From the NCBI GenBank assembly GCA_945881905.1, contig CAMCVV010000004.1:16049-80048 (forward strand): a stretch of 64,000 bases of DNA, given 5' to 3'. Shown here in pieces: positions 45,825 through 54,020 of this stretch. This stretch comes from Paenibacillus alvei (lineage in GTDB: Bacteria; Bacillota; Bacilli; Paenibacillales; NBRC-103111). The notes below the pieces were generated by a model. That model had not been told where the DNA came from. It was given only the letters and a program-made list of their open reading frames with translations, and ran no database searches. How positions within the stretch are numbered: position 1 is the first letter of the stretch; each line of letters starts with the position of its first letter. Position numbers and translations under genes: made by a program.

Positions 45825-46574
45825 ATGAATAAATGGTACAACCAAAGTTTCGGCAATGATTATTTTAGCGTCTATAAACATCGAGATCACGTAGCAGCAA
45901 ATCATGAAGTGAAAGCAATGATGCAATGGTTAGATCTTCCCTCAGGTTCAGCTGTGCTTGATTTATGCTGTGGTATGGGGCGACATGCTGTTGTTTTAAG
46001 TCAATTGGGGTTTCGTGTTATCGGAGTTGATTTATCAGAGGTTCTCTTAGAGGAAGCTCGGCGTCTCGTGGGCACTTCTCTTACTACATTTATACATGGT
46101 GATATGCGCGAGGTACCGCTCAACCAAGAATTCGAAGCTGTAGTCAATTTATTTACGTCTTTTGGATATTTTGATGATGATGCAGATAATCAACAAGTAT
46201 TGACTGAAATCTATCGATTGCTGAAGCCAGGCGGATTCTTCATTATCGATTATTTAAATCCTGCCTATGTGATCGCTCACTTGGTTCCCACATCAACGCG
46301 TCAAGTCGATCACCTCCATATACGTGAAATCAGACGCATTGATGGATCATTTGTGCGCAAACAAATTATAGTGGATCAACCGGGGCAAGCTCTACGTACA
46401 TATGACGAACAAGTCAAACTTTATGATCGAGAAACTTTCGAGCACATGCTTGCATGTGCGAAACTGATAGTGGATCACGTTCATGGCGATTACCAAGGGA
46501 ATACGTACGATTCTGTTGATTCGCAACGGATGATTTTCGTAGGTCATAAACCACGCAGCAAGGATGCTGTGTAA
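45825..46574 (+). CDS. Class I SAM-dependent methyltransferase
   Basis: A 249-residue methyltransferase. The SAM-binding motif I is VLDLCCGMGRHAVVL (about residues 44-58), motif II VIGVDLSEVLLEEAR, then GDMREVPL and the motif IV region NLFTSFGYF; the late section LKPGGFFIIDYLNP is standard. The N-terminal WYNQSFGNDYFSVYKHRD matches a Bacillales group usually next to a metallo-beta-lactamase-fold gene, as here. The substrate is unknown. ATG 45825 has AAGGAG eight bases upstream, better than 45807. The next gene begins one base after its stop. Confidence 0.85.
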   Translation: MNKWYNQSFGNDYFSVYKHRDHVAANHEVKAMMQWLDLPSGSAVLDLCCGMGRHAVVLSQLGFRVIGVDLSEVLLEEARRLVGTSLTTFIHGDMREVPLNQEFEAVVNLFTSFGYFDDDADNQQVLTEIYRLLKPGGFFIIDYLNPAYVIAHLVPTSTRQVDHLHIREIRRIDGSFVRKQIIVDQPGQALRTYDEQVKLYDRETFEHMLACAKLIVDHVHGDYQGNTYDSVDSQRMIFVGHKPRSKDAV

Positions 46575-46575
46575 G

Positions 46576-47544
46576 ATGGTCCCTGTGGAATTTCTCTCCG
46601 AACATCTCATTCGATTAAAAATACCATTACCTTTTGCGTTGCGTTACGTAAACTGTTATCTCATACGTGGAAGTAGAGGATATACAGTCATTGATCCCGG
46701 CTTACGTACGAAGGAAGCTGAAGTCTTGTGGCTCGCTGTCCTAAGCGAGCTACGCGCAATGAGTCAGCACGTGGAGCAAATCGTACTGACTCACCACCAT
46801 CCCGATCATTACGGGATGGCAGGGTGGCTGCAAGAGCGCACGAATGCCCCGGTTCTCTTATCCGAGACCGGGATAAGGCAAGCAGCGCTCTTGTGGCGCG
46901 ACGAGCAACCGCTCTCTGCGCGGTTGCTCGAGCTGTTTGCTCGTCACGGCTTAGCGCGTGACCAGCAAACTGAGATGACGAAGCATATGCAAAGCTTCGT
47001 CGAGATGGTCAGCCCACACCCTGAGGTCACGGTGTTGGCTGAAGGTGCGGTGCGCTTCGGCGATGGCTTATACGAAGCCATACAGACGCCTGGCCATGCG
47101 GCTGGGCATATGTGCTTCTATAACGCCGAAGAAAAGCACATCTTGTGCGGCGACCATGTCCTGCCGCACATATCGCCCAACGTAAGCTTCCTTCCGGGAG
47201 TGGAAGCTAATCCGCTCGGCGCATACCTCATTAGCTTGCAAAGCATCAGCAAGCTAATGCTCAACATGGCTTATCCGGGTCACCGTGAGCCATGGCCTGA
47301 TTTTGCAGAGCGAGCTTTGGAGATTATTGCTCATCATCAACAAAGACTTCTGCAGATGATTCATTGTTTGCATCACCCGTTAACTGCCTATGAGGTGTGC
47401 CTTATGATATTTGGTCAGCAACTGAACACACATCAATTACGGTTTGCATTAGCGGAAACCATTGCTCACTTGGTCTACTTAGAGAACAATCACCTCATCA
47501 TGTCTGTGGATGTAGAGGAAAGCGTGATTCGGTTTTCGCGATAA
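46576..47544 (+). CDS. Metallo-beta-lactamase-fold hydrolase with C-terminal winged helix
   Basis: A 322-residue MBL-fold protein: metal motif LTHHHPDHYG (about residues 72-81), the second His GHAAGHMCFY, Asp in LCGDHVLP and the late His GHREPW, then a C-terminal winged-helix part (about 255-320; HPLTAYEVCLMIFG) as in the LACTB2/glyoxalase II-like group. The role is a hydrolase on thioesters or RNA. It is coupled to the methyltransferase gene. The middle of the gene is clearly richer in G+C than its ends and neighbours (see the entry at 46681-47280). Confidence 0.87.
   Translation: MVPVEFLSEHLIRLKIPLPFALRYVNCYLIRGSRGYTVIDPGLRTKEAEVLWLAVLSELRAMSQHVEQIVLTHHHPDHYGMAGWLQERTNAPVLLSETGIRQAALLWRDEQPLSARLLELFARHGLARDQQTEMTKHMQSFVEMVSPHPEVTVLAEGAVRFGDGLYEAIQTPGHAAGHMCFYNAEEKHILCGDHVLPHISPNVSFLPGVEANPLGAYLISLQSISKLMLNMAYPGHREPWPDFAERALEIIAHHQQRLLQMIHCLHHPLTAYEVCLMIFGQQLNTHQLRFALAETIAHLVYLENNHLIMSVDVEESVIRFSR
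46681..47280 (+). other. G+C-rich core inside the MBL-fold gene
   Basis: By hand count about 339 of 600 bases here are G or C (57%; 65% in 46861-46920), against about 40-43% in the 120 bases before. The reading frame runs straight through, with codons ending in C/G dominating (GAGCTG, CGCGAC, GCGCTC). Confidence 0.75.
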
Positions 47545-47624
47545 GTGGCAGTGAGGTAACATAATTCGGCGCCAACGCTCGGAACGATTCCGTGTTGAAG
47601 AGTGAATCAGCAAGTTATGAAAGA

Positions 47625-47760
47625 TCAAAATATCACCTTTTCATCGATATTTTTGACAGCACCGTGAGGCAATAATCCGAGTTTATGTGAACCAGGAATC
47701 ACATATAGACATCCATTATCTTCATCAGTACGTTCCATAGCGTCCATGCAGCTGTTAGTG
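47625..47760 (-). pseudogene. PhyH-family dioxygenase, C-terminal-side fragment
   Basis: On the minus strand the frame ending at TGA 47627-47625 reads MDAMERTDEDNGCLYVIPGS, then HKLGLLPHGAVKN. The pattern D-x-x-N-G-C-[LM]-x-V-I-P-G-[ST]-H-K is diagnostic of phytanoyl-CoA dioxygenase family proteins (compare SNGCMRVISGTH in the intact gene at 13585). There is no start, and the rest of the protein is gone. The surrounding gap 47545-48064 holds nothing else that I can name, apart from a TGATATAAT-type -10 at about 47777-47785. Confidence 0.65.
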
Positions 47761-48064
47761 TATTGGGTTCATTTCTGATATAATAGAAGTCTTGATGCGC
47801 AGCTTGACCATGTGTTCCTTGGTGAGTGGGTTTGATCGTTCACTTATGATTTGAGCCACTATCCTAACCTTCTTTATTGAAATTATCCTAACGATAACGA
47901 ACACACGTATAAATCAACATAGTCACAATGAACTTTTCCATATCCCTAATTGATATATGAGAGAAATACGAGTCCACATGAAGACAAGAATCATCGAAAG
48001 CGAAATACAACCAAGGCGCAACGTGCGCTACCTATGTGTGTAAGGAGAAAGTGGAGGTTAGCCT

Positions 48065-49027
48065 ATGAAAACATTTTTACAAGAAAAAACACTCATTTTT
48101 AATGAATTCCGTGAAGAGATTTTCCGCGAATATCCACAGAAATTAATCGAAGAATCGGTCATCCGCTTATTGATGGAAATCAAAGATTATCGACAAGTCG
48201 ACCAACAAGTAGTTACAGACTGCTTGATGGATGTATTAAGTAAAACAGAAACGTACAATGTAATTTCTACGATTCTTCAAATGGAGCTAGCCCTTGAACA
48301 TGATGAACAACTCATTGCGCTAGTCAAAGATCCTTCTTTCAACGTCCATCGAACCATCGCGATGTCGATCTGTGGCATGTATGGCAGTGGTGCGATTTCA
48401 TTCTTCGGTTTTGTGGATTGTAAATTCCGTGTGTTTTTTCCGTATAAGCATCCAAGATCTTTTTTGTCGAAAGGAATTTGTGCGATTGTAGCTTCGACCG
48501 CGACGCTTGTCATTGGAAACCAAGAAATAGATGACTATACATCACGTAATCTTCAATTATTATCAACTCGAGGCGTCACGCTCGATGACATTACAGAAAT
48601 TGTGGATAGTTTACAAAGACCCTATAATCCGCAGATGGATATACGCTTAGTGGAAGAGAATGTGGTCGCAGTATTACGCAAAAAACAAACTCATCATGCG
48701 ATTCGAATCGCAGTGTACATTGATGCCGGTGTTGAAAACAATCAATTCACAGCGCAATACAATCATATTGTAGCGCAAGATGAAGGATTGTTTGGTGTAG
48801 ACGAAAGTGTTGCAACAGCGATTCCTCTTTGTTATGGTACGATTGCACTAACGAATTTTGGGTATCTCGACAAACAGAAGCCAGGCATTATTAGCGATTT
48901 AGATAGTCATCAAAAAGAAGGTAAATGCCATACATTTATGGACGATATCATTTGCGGCATTGCTTCAGCTGCTTGTGGTCGATTAGCGCATAACAATTTA
49001 CCTCAATATAGTAAACCCGTTAAATAA
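48065..49027 (+). CDS. PgpA/YutG-family phosphatidylglycerophosphatase-like protein, two-domain form
   Basis: A 320-residue protein. The C-terminal 150 residues match the YutG/PgpA group: GVTLDDITEIVDSLQRPYNP, QDEGLFGVDESVATAI, YGTIALTNFGYLDKQKPGII and HTFMDDIICGIASAACGRLAH with conserved acids. The usual protein is about 165-170 residues. The N-terminal half contains a weaker copy (SKTETYNVISTILQ, AMSICGMYGSGAISFFGFVD), but without the DEGL acids, so it is probably a degenerate repeat. There are no strong membrane segments. PgpA dephosphorylates phosphatidylglycerophosphate; activity of the YutG branch is less certain. ATG follows GTGGAGG. Confidence 0.75.
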   Translation: MKTFLQEKTLIFNEFREEIFREYPQKLIEESVIRLLMEIKDYRQVDQQVVTDCLMDVLSKTETYNVISTILQMELALEHDEQLIALVKDPSFNVHRTIAMSICGMYGSGAISFFGFVDCKFRVFFPYKHPRSFLSKGICAIVASTATLVIGNQEIDDYTSRNLQLLSTRGVTLDDITEIVDSLQRPYNPQMDIRLVEENVVAVLRKKQTHHAIRIAVYIDAGVENNQFTAQYNHIVAQDEGLFGVDESVATAIPLCYGTIALTNFGYLDKQKPGIISDLDSHQKEGKCHTFMDDIICGIASAACGRLAHNNLPQYSKPVK

Positions 49028-49065
49028 TCAATGAATTAAGAAGTATTCCAGAAATATGGAGAAGG

Positions 49066-49091
49066 AACTCGACGTCAAGTCGAGTTTTTTT
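49066..49091 (+). terminator. Terminator after the PgpA-like gene
   Basis: AACTCGAC (49066-49073) pairs with GTCGAGTT (49079-49086) around a 5-base loop, followed by a T run. Confidence 0.88.
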
Positions 49092-49249
49092 GTGCACAAA
49101 AATAGATATAGAGTTATAAATCTATGACTTGTTCGTATATATGTAATATCGCACGTTATTTAACGTGAGGTCCATCGGTGGGTACGCGTGGGCTCATTGA
49201 CTACGTATACGCATCACCATATTCATCATTATGTAAGGAGGAACGCATC

Positions 49250-50299
49250 ATGAAACCGATGAAATTCGCTACCTATCTTTCGGTGATAGCCATGTGTATG
49301 ACAACTACGGGGTGTTCGTTGTTTGCATCTGAAGCAAGCAAAGAGATCGACCCTCCGCAAGACTTTACCCCGCAAGTGATTACTGAAACGATTCATCCGA
49401 CTTCTGAGATTTCAGAGGTAGATCAGAAATCGGAAACAAGACTACAGACGATTTATGCGAAGGATTCCAAAGGGTTTCTAGCTCCGATCAGTGTACGCAT
49501 TCCCCAGACACCTTCCCCTGCACGAACCACTCTCGAATACATGGTAGAAGGTGGTCTAGGATCACAAGTGTTGCCGGCAGGATTTCAAGCTGTGCTTCCT
49601 AAGGACACGCAAATCAAAGGAGTCAATCTTATTCCTTCTCGTAAGCAAGTCGTTGTTGATTTTTCTCAATCATTTACGAATTATGCTGCTGAAGATGAAC
49701 GTAAAATCCTTGAAGCACTCACATGGACACTCACAGGATTTCCGAGTATACAATCCGTGGAAATCTGGGTAGAAGGCATTAAAATAAACGAAATGCCAGT
49801 TGCCCAAACACCGCTCGACACTTCGTTAAGTCGTGCAATGGGAATCAATCTAGAAAACGCTGAGCAGGCCATACACAATCAGACGACTCCGGTAACCTTA
49901 TATTTCTTGAATCAAAATGAACATCATTACACATACTATGTACCGATTACACGTATGATCAAACGGACCACCGAGATCGAGAAAGCTGTTATCGCACAAT
50001 TGATCTTGGGTCCTGATGATTCCAAGGGGTTACATACAGCGATATTGCCTTCAACTGAAGTCAACTCTGTGCACACAACCGATGAATTAATCACAGTGGA
50101 TTTCAATGAGTTTTGGTTAGGACCTGATCAAACAGTCTCTGCTGACGCACTTCACATGGTGCTATTATCTTTAACGGAAAATACAAACAAAAACTTCGTG
50201 CAATTTACAGTCAATGGGAAACCAAATGTAAAAACAAACGAAGAGAACTACAATAATCCCGTGGCAAGACCGAAATATGTAAATAAAAGCAAACTCTAA
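49250..50299 (+). CDS. gerM: Germination/sporulation lipoprotein GerM
   Basis: A 349-residue lipoprotein: signal peptide with lipobox ending TTTGC (Cys at about residue 21), then two GerMN beta-sheet domains (about 85-190 and 225-330), each with the pattern LPAGFQAVLPKDTQIKGVNL or ILPSTEVNSVHTTDELITVDF. GerM is needed for septal peptidoglycan work in sporulation and for germination in B. subtilis, where it also precedes rph. ATG 49250 is chosen: AAGGAGG lies 8 bases upstream; an earlier GTG (49178) has no site. The upstream leader contains a CACGTT/AACGTG dyad at 49152-49167. Confidence 0.93.
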   Translation: MKPMKFATYLSVIAMCMTTTGCSLFASEASKEIDPPQDFTPQVITETIHPTSEISEVDQKSETRLQTIYAKDSKGFLAPISVRIPQTPSPARTTLEYMVEGGLGSQVLPAGFQAVLPKDTQIKGVNLIPSRKQVVVDFSQSFTNYAAEDERKILEALTWTLTGFPSIQSVEIWVEGIKINEMPVAQTPLDTSLSRAMGINLENAEQAIHNQTTPVTLYFLNQNEHHYTYYVPITRMIKRTTEIEKAVIAQLILGPDDSKGLHTAILPSTEVNSVHTTDELITVDFNEFWLGPDQTVSADALHMVLLSLTENTNKNFVQFTVNGKPNVKTNEENYNNPVARPKYVNKSKL

Positions 50300-50403
50300 G
50301 TAAGCATAACGAATTCGTTGAAGCATTCTCGTAGGAGTTTTACGTGCGTTCCCCCTTTTTGTTTGCTACAATGAGACAAATGAGCAACGAAGGGGTTTAC
50401 GCA

Positions 50404-51159
50404 ATGAGAAACGATCAACGCCTTAACCATGAATTAAGGCCTATTCGAATTACACCCAACTACATCAAATATGCTGAAGGATCAGTTCTGATCGAAGCAG
50501 GGGACACCAAAGTGATTTGCACAGCAACGGTCGAAGACCGCGTACCTGCATTTATGAAAGGAACAGGTAAAGGCTGGGTCACTGCAGAGTATGCGATGTT
50601 ACCACGTGCAACACATTCAAGAAACCAACGCGAAGCTTCCAAAGGCAAGCAAGGAGGTCGTACATTAGAAATTCAACGTCTGATTGCTCGTTCATTGCGC
50701 TCAATTATTGATCTGACAGCACTAGGTGAACGCACGATCACACTAGATTGTGATGTGATTCAAGCAGATGGAGGAACACGTACAGCTTCGATAACAGGAG
50801 CATACGTTGCATTAGTGATAGCTGTTGACAGCCTTGCAGTAAACAAACCTTTTGCTGTGTTTCCTATCCAAGATTTTTTGGCGTCTGTCAGTGTAGGCAT
50901 TGTGGATCATACGCCGCGCGTTGATTTGAATTATCTCGAAGACTCTCAAGCGCAAGTCGATATGAATGTTGTCATGACCGGTAGTGGTAAGTTCGTCGAA
51001 TTACAAGGAACAGGTGAACAAGCTACATTCAGTAGGCAACAATTAGATGAGTTATTGCAATTAGCTGAAAGCAGTATTCCACACATCATCCAATTACAGC
51101 GCGAAGCTCTGGGTTCATTAGCTTCAAAGATTCGGGGGACAAGCGATGTACTTGCGTAG
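50404..51159 (+). CDS. rph: Ribonuclease PH
   Basis: A 251-residue phosphorolytic 3'-5' exoribonuclease that trims tRNA 3' ends. The family landmarks [16 protein letters not shown] (start), [54 protein letters not shown] and [17 protein letters not shown] are present. ATG 50404 has GAAGGGG upstream; an earlier GTG at 50344 would add 20 residues. It follows gerM and overlaps the next gene (rdgB homologue) by 14 bases, the usual rph-rdgB order of Bacillales. Confidence 0.96.
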   Translation: MRNDQRLNHELRPIRITPNYIKYAEGSVLIEAGDTKVICTATVEDRVPAFMKGTGKGWVTAEYAMLPRATHSRNQREASKGKQGGRTLEIQRLIARSLRSIIDLTALGERTITLDCDVIQADGGTRTASITGAYVALVIAVDSLAVNKPFAVFPIQDFLASVSVGIVDHTPRVDLNYLEDSQAQVDMNVVMTGSGKFVELQGTGEQATFSRQQLDELLQLAESSIPHIIQLQREALGSLASKIRGTSDVLA

Positions 51160-51799
51160 TCAAACGATCGTGATTGCAACACGCAACCAAGGGAAAATAT
51201 CTGAATTCAAAGTGCTGTTCGAACCATTTCAAATCAAAGTTAGAAGCTTGCTCGATTATCAAGATTTACCTGTGATTGAAGAAGACGAAACAACATTTGC
51301 TGATAATTCTCGTAAAAAAGCACAAGTGATTTCAGCACATTTACATATTCCTGTTTTAGCGGATGACTCAGGGTTGTGCGTGGACGCTTTACAAGGTGAA
51401 CCTGGCGTTCGTTCTGCTCGGTATGCAGGTGAAGGTGCAAGTGATGAACACAACTATCAGAAGGTGCTTCAGGAGCTTGCTATACACCATCTTGCAAGCG
51501 ATTCAAAACGCACCATTGATATACATTCACAATCGATTCAGTTGTTGAGCTCTGCTCGTTTCGAATGCGCGTTAACCCTTGTAGATGATGTGTCGCACAT
51601 CATCTTATCCGCACAAGGAAGTTGCGAAGGATTTATCATCGATACGCCTATAGGCACACATGGATTTGGTTATGACCCGATATTTTACATCCCTCATCTC
51701 GGGAAAACGATGGCACAGCTCAATATCGAAGAAAAAAACCGCTTCAGTCATCGTGCCATAGCTCTTCAGAAGTTTATGAGTCAATTTACGATAGCGTAG
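51146..51799 (+). CDS. XTP/dITP diphosphatase (RdgB/HAM1 family)
   Basis: A 217-residue nucleotide pyrophosphatase that removes non-canonical purine nucleoside triphosphates (XTP, dITP, ITP). Motifs are [13 protein letters not shown] (triphosphate site), [35 protein letters not shown], and [12 protein letters not shown] plus FSHRAIAL near the end. It is about 20 residues longer than usual, because of an insertion around residues 112-133 ([16 protein letters not shown]). It starts inside rph with GGGGGAC before ATG, so it is coupled. Confidence 0.93.
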   Translation: MYLRSQTIVIATRNQGKISEFKVLFEPFQIKVRSLLDYQDLPVIEEDETTFADNSRKKAQVISAHLHIPVLADDSGLCVDALQGEPGVRSARYAGEGASDEHNYQKVLQELAIHHLASDSKRTIDIHSQSIQLLSSARFECALTLVDDVSHIILSAQGSCEGFIIDTPIGTHGFGYDPIFYIPHLGKTMAQLNIEEKNRFSHRAIALQKFMSQFTIA

Positions 51800-51851
51800 T
51801 AACGAAGTGAAGGGTTGATTACGTTGCGCACATCGATATTTCATAAGGGTT

Positions 51852-51895
51852 GAGCTCTTGAAGGAACGGATGCGTTCTAGTCTAGAGCTCTTTTT
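51852..51895 (+). terminator. Terminator of the gerM-rph-rdgB run
   Basis: GAGCTCT (51852-51858) pairs with AGAGCTC (51884-51890), an inner GAACG/CGTTC stem lies between, then five T. It falls against the 3' end of the convergent asnB. Confidence 0.75.
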
Positions 51896-51898
51896 GAG

Positions 51899-53743
51899 TT
51901 ATCGCATAGAAGGCTGATATAGGCGAAGCCATTCATTGATTTGAATCAAATAAGCAAATAATTGAGGAGCAGTCATTAATTGCCCGAACCAACGCAAATC
52001 CGCCATCTCAGCAGGGGACTGCATCAGACGGATAATCGCTTGTTTGTTGAAAATCTGTAACAGCGGAGATGAAGGTTCATGAAGAATTTCAAGCAACCAA
52101 TTACTCACAGCTTGTAAATAAGCAGGATGATGTGTTTTAGGGTAAGGGCTTTTTTTGCGCTCTAATACATCAGCGGGCAACATTCCTTTGAAAGCTTCGC
52201 GGAGGATTCCTTTTTCACGTCCACGCATATTTTTCATTTCCCAAGGAATATTCCATACATATTCGATCAATCGATGATCACAAAACGGAACACGAACTTC
52301 AAGACCGACGGCCATACTCATACGGTCTTTTCGATCAAGTAACGTAGGCATAAATCGTGTGATGTTTAAATAGCTTAATGTTCTCATTCGTTTCTGCGGA
52401 TCAGTTTCTCCATGAAGGTGAGGCACTTCTGCTAATGCTTGATCATAGCAATTGTTTACATGATCTGAAGGCTTGATCCAATCTATGATTTCTGGTTGCA
52501 ACAATTGAATACGCTGTTCGAGTTTGGTAGACCATGGGAACGTACTTGGAGATGTGACTTCGGTTTGATGAAACCAAGGGTAACCACCAAAGATTTCATC
52601 GGCAGCTTCACCGGATATAGCAACTGTTGCCGTTTTTTTGATTTCTTGACAAAATAAATAAAGTGATCCATCAATATCGGCCATCCCTGGTGTATCTCTG
52701 GCTTGTACAGAAGTAATCAGTGAATTCACTAGATGATTGAGATCGATTTCTACGGTGCGATGGTTTGTACGAAGGAATTGCACCACGCGATCTACCCAGG
52801 GTTGATCAGCGTTAGGTTGATACGTGTCCGCTTGGAAATACACGTCATTTTCGACGAAATCTAAAGAGAATGTAGCAAGTGCACCTTTGTCCTGTTCTTT
52901 ATAGGATTTGGCAGCAAGTGTCGTTAAAAGACTCGAATCGAGACCGCCTGAAAGAAGTGTGCACAGAGGTACATCCGAAACCAATTGCCGCTCAAGGCTT
53001 TCGCTGAGTAGTTGGTGAATGGTTTGGACAGTTGTAGAGAGATCATCTATATGTTCGTGGCTTTCTAGTTTCCAATAACACTTCATACGCATTCCCAAGC
53101 GATCAAAATAAAGCCAATGCCCTGGTTTTAATTCGGACATATGCTTATAAATACCATGTCCAGGCGTTCGAGCAGGTCCCAATGCAATAATTTCTGCTAA
53201 ACCATCTGCTTGCACAGCACATTCATATTCAGGATGAGCCAATATCGCTTTAGGTTCTGAACCGAATATAAAGGAACTTTCTGTGGTGCAATAAAATAAT
53301 GGTTTTACCCCTAGTCGATCTCTACAAACAAATAAGGATTGTTCTTGTACGCGCCATACAGCAAAAGCAAAAATGCCATTTAATTTCTCTACACAAGCGT
53401 GTCCCCAATACATATAAGCACATAACAAGACTTCTGTATCACATGCTGTATAGAACGTTTCACCATGAGAGATCAATTGACTTCTTAACTCTTGTGCATT
53501 ATAGATTTCCCCATTATATACAAGCACGTAGGTTTCTCCTCCGCGTCTTCGGCACAGGGGTTGTGCACCCCACTCAGGATCAATGACACGAAGTCTGCGA
53601 TGACCTAGCATACAGCTTGTAGAACTCCATGTCCCAGCTGCATCTGGTCCTCGATGAGTTAATGTTTGTGTCATTTGTTCTATAATAGAAGGACATTGCG
53701 TCAAATCTTTTTGCCAATGGATCCAACCTGTGATCCCGCACAT
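51899..53743 (-). CDS. asnB: Glutamine-dependent asparagine synthetase
   Basis: A 614-residue AsnB-type enzyme. The N-terminal glutaminase starts MCGITGW with Cys2 as nucleophile, and has HRGPDAAG, NGEIYNAQELR and GIFAFAVW; the synthetase part has the PP-loop SGGLDSSLL, the segment ISGEAADEIFGGYPWF and the end PFCDHRLIEYVW. It makes asparagine from aspartate, glutamine and ATP. The ATG at 53743 is chosen because Cys must follow Met directly; ATG 53749 is two codons earlier. GGGGAGG lies upstream. It is convergent with rdgB and divergent from pbuG. Confidence 0.93.
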   Translation of the reverse strand: MCGITGWIHWQKDLTQCPSIIEQMTQTLTHRGPDAAGTWSSTSCMLGHRRLRVIDPEWGAQPLCRRRGGETYVLVYNGEIYNAQELRSQLISHGETFYTACDTEVLLCAYMYWGHACVEKLNGIFAFAVWRVQEQSLFVCRDRLGVKPLFYCTTESSFIFGSEPKAILAHPEYECAVQADGLAEIIALGPARTPGHGIYKHMSELKPGHWLYFDRLGMRMKCYWKLESHEHIDDLSTTVQTIHQLLSESLERQLVSDVPLCTLLSGGLDSSLLTTLAAKSYKEQDKGALATFSLDFVENDVYFQADTYQPNADQPWVDRVVQFLRTNHRTVEIDLNHLVNSLITSVQARDTPGMADIDGSLYLFCQEIKKTATVAISGEAADEIFGGYPWFHQTEVTSPSTFPWSTKLEQRIQLLQPEIIDWIKPSDHVNNCYDQALAEVPHLHGETDPQKRMRTLSYLNITRFMPTLLDRKDRMSMAVGLEVRVPFCDHRLIEYVWNIPWEMKNMRGREKGILREAFKGMLPADVLERKKSPYPKTHHPAYLQAVSNWLLEILHEPSSPLLQIFNKQAIIRLMQSPAEMADLRWFGQLMTAPQLFAYLIQINEWLRLYQPSMR

Positions 53744-53872
53744 AGACATTCATCCTCCCCAACCATGCATAATAATTCAGCATATGAACCTACACGCGAA
53801 ATAATGTCTGTCCATATAAATGGATAATAATCCCATAATTGTGATGAGATTCGACACAATTGTGAATTTCTG

Positions 53873-53901
53873 TTGACAATCAATTTTCAGTTCATTAGAA
53901 T
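53873..53901 (+). promoter_or_regulatory. Sigma-A promoter of the purine permease gene
   Basis: Perfect TTGACA (53873-53878), 17-base spacer, TAGAAT (53896-53901). The 120-base leader to the TTG start has a CACAC/GTGTG hairpin but no purine-riboswitch core. Confidence 0.75.
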
Positions 53902-54020
53902 GAAGCCATGTTTACCCTTACATAATGAGTGCGACAGTGATTCACACAACAGAGGTGTGCGCAAAAGCTTGTGTAAAACGTGTACAATGGCACGCTAATT
54001 AGAAAACGGAGGGATTTATT

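Noticed and set aside
46728..46961. Second open frame (77 codons) inside the MBL-fold gene
   Set aside because: It arises because the G+C-rich core has few stops in the other frames; it has no ribosome binding site and the main frame carries the catalytic motifs.
53902..54020. Purine riboswitch before the purine permease
   Set aside because: The conserved aptamer core and the expected expression-platform hairpin are not visible; only a short CACAC/GTGTG hairpin is present.
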